Assembly: GCA_007741555.1 (NCBI GenBank)
Contig: CP036526.1
Location: 5,828,001 to 5,892,000 of the forward strand
Direction: 5' to 3'
Source of the DNA: Stieleria marina
GTDB taxonomy: Bacteria > Planctomycetota > Planctomycetia > Pirellulales > Pirellulaceae
Length of the DNA: 64,000 bases
A program made the position numbers and the translations under genes. Under the pieces are notes generated by a model. It saw nothing but the letters and a program-made list of their open reading frames with translations. It was not told the origin of the DNA and searched no databases. Shown here one piece after another: positions 63,642 through 64,000 of the stretch (its first letter is position 1; each line of letters starts with the position of its first letter).

Positions 63642-64000
63642 TTAGGCCTGGGAGGCGTGCGATTTCTTTAACAAGAATCCCGCCACCACGGCCAGGGAAT
63701 AAACAATAAAGATCCCGATCACCACGTAGAACGCGACTGGATTGTTCTTGTCCATTGCCTTGCCGTACATGGCCACACCCGCAGCGGCGACGGCACCGAT
63801 TACGGCGAGCCCCATCATGATGTTCCATCCCAGCATGCGGGCGCCAGTGGGTTTTTCGTCGCCCAGAATCCGACGACTGTTCATCATCAAGAAAAAAGTA
63901 AAGTAGGCGATCGGAAGCAGCATCACCGCAAACGTACTTGCGAAAATCGCTAGCCAAAAACGAGTATCGTCATCCGTCCACAACCACACCCAGCAAGCTC
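63642..64000 (-). CDS. Probable Nramp-type divalent metal transporter, C-terminal fragment
   Basis: About 118 residues open to the right edge of the window (upstream part cut off; the GTG at 63989 is not accepted as a start because codons before it stay open). Three hydrophobic segments are seen: FWLAIFASTFAVMLLPIAYFTFFLMM, LGWNIMMGLAVIGAVAAAGVAMYG and FYVVIGIFIVYSLAVVAGFLL. The LPIAYFTFFLMMNSRRILGD segment resembles the last core helices of Nramp (MntH) transporters. This is a probable, not certain, call because the transport-motif helices lie outside the window. Confidence 0.6.
   Translation of the reverse strand, partial: ACWVWLWTDDDTRFWLAIFASTFAVMLLPIAYFTFFLMMNSRRILGDEKPTGARMLGWNIMMGLAVIGAVAAAGVAMYGKAMDKNNPVAFYVVIGIFIVYSLAVVAGFLLKKSHASQA

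Noticed and set aside
1-64000. Search for tRNA, rRNA, CRISPR arrays, insertion sequences, integrases and origins
   Set aside because: No T-loop-type tRNA signature in a cloverleaf context, no regularly spaced repeats, no transposase or integrase motif and no DnaA-box cluster was found by eye.

Overview
This window reads as ordinary chromosome of a planctomycete, most probably a marine member of the Pirellulaceae (Rhodopirellula-like); that assignment is inference. The sequence-level reasons are: very large secreted PQQ-propeller and HEAT/TPR-type proteins, a membrane-anchored prenyltransferase-repeat protein, a PEP-CTERM protein, an EF-G of the spd/mitochondrial-EFG1 type, many single genes with roomy intergenic spaces, and few operons. 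I see no rRNA, tRNA, CRISPR array, insertion sequence, integrase or phage gene.

Layout. 1-8.8 kb: the end of mtnA (methionine salvage), a sugar-isomerase-like TIM barrel, ppdK with its own promoter and terminator, a TPR protein, an orphan ABC ATPase, a secreted protein coupled to a homocysteine-methyltransferase-like gene, and an unknown protein. 9-19 kb: pgk, a GH63/MGH1-like glycosidase, a small zinc-ribbon protein, aroB, a membrane-anchored prenyltransferase-repeat protein, a structured 545-bp intergenic region and an LRR lipoprotein. 19-30 kb (mostly minus strand): fatty acid desaturase, a 1549-residue PQQ/TPR protein, an ABC exporter homologue that has lost nearly every ATPase motif, an ABC-2 permease, a thioesterase, rpsR and a PEP-CTERM protein. 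32-50 kb (mostly plus strand): fusA, a small membrane protein, a fused acyltransferase/acyl-ACP synthetase, a 1929-residue secreted repeat protein coupled to another secreted protein, a MazG-like pyrophosphohydrolase (minus), a CrtI-like oxidoreductase and a zinc-ribbon/coiled-coil envelope protein. 49-64 kb (mostly minus strand): AhpC-type peroxiredoxin, the cluster M50-like protease - pepP-like - accB - accC, a split thioredoxin-fold gene, a sugar isomerase-like protein, a 932-residue secreted protein, gluQ-asnS and the end of a transporter.

Most interesting item: the minus-strand gene at 55197-55736. Its frame is interrupted once, by a UGA exactly where the catalytic cysteine of a W-C-P-F-C redoxin motif should be. 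Right after the UGA comes a 17-nt near-perfect hairpin with GGUC at its tip, about 20 nt from the UGA, which is the geometry of a bacterial SECIS element. I read it as a secreted UxxC selenoprotein; a point-nonsense pseudogene is the alternative.

Functional themes: central carbon metabolism (ppdK, pgk), lipid synthesis and remodelling (accB/accC, acyltransferase/acyl-ACP synthetase, desaturase, thioesterase), translation (fusA, rpsR, asnS, gluQ), thiol or selenol redox defence (AhpC-type Prx and the putative selenoprotein), and large envelope proteins of unknown function.
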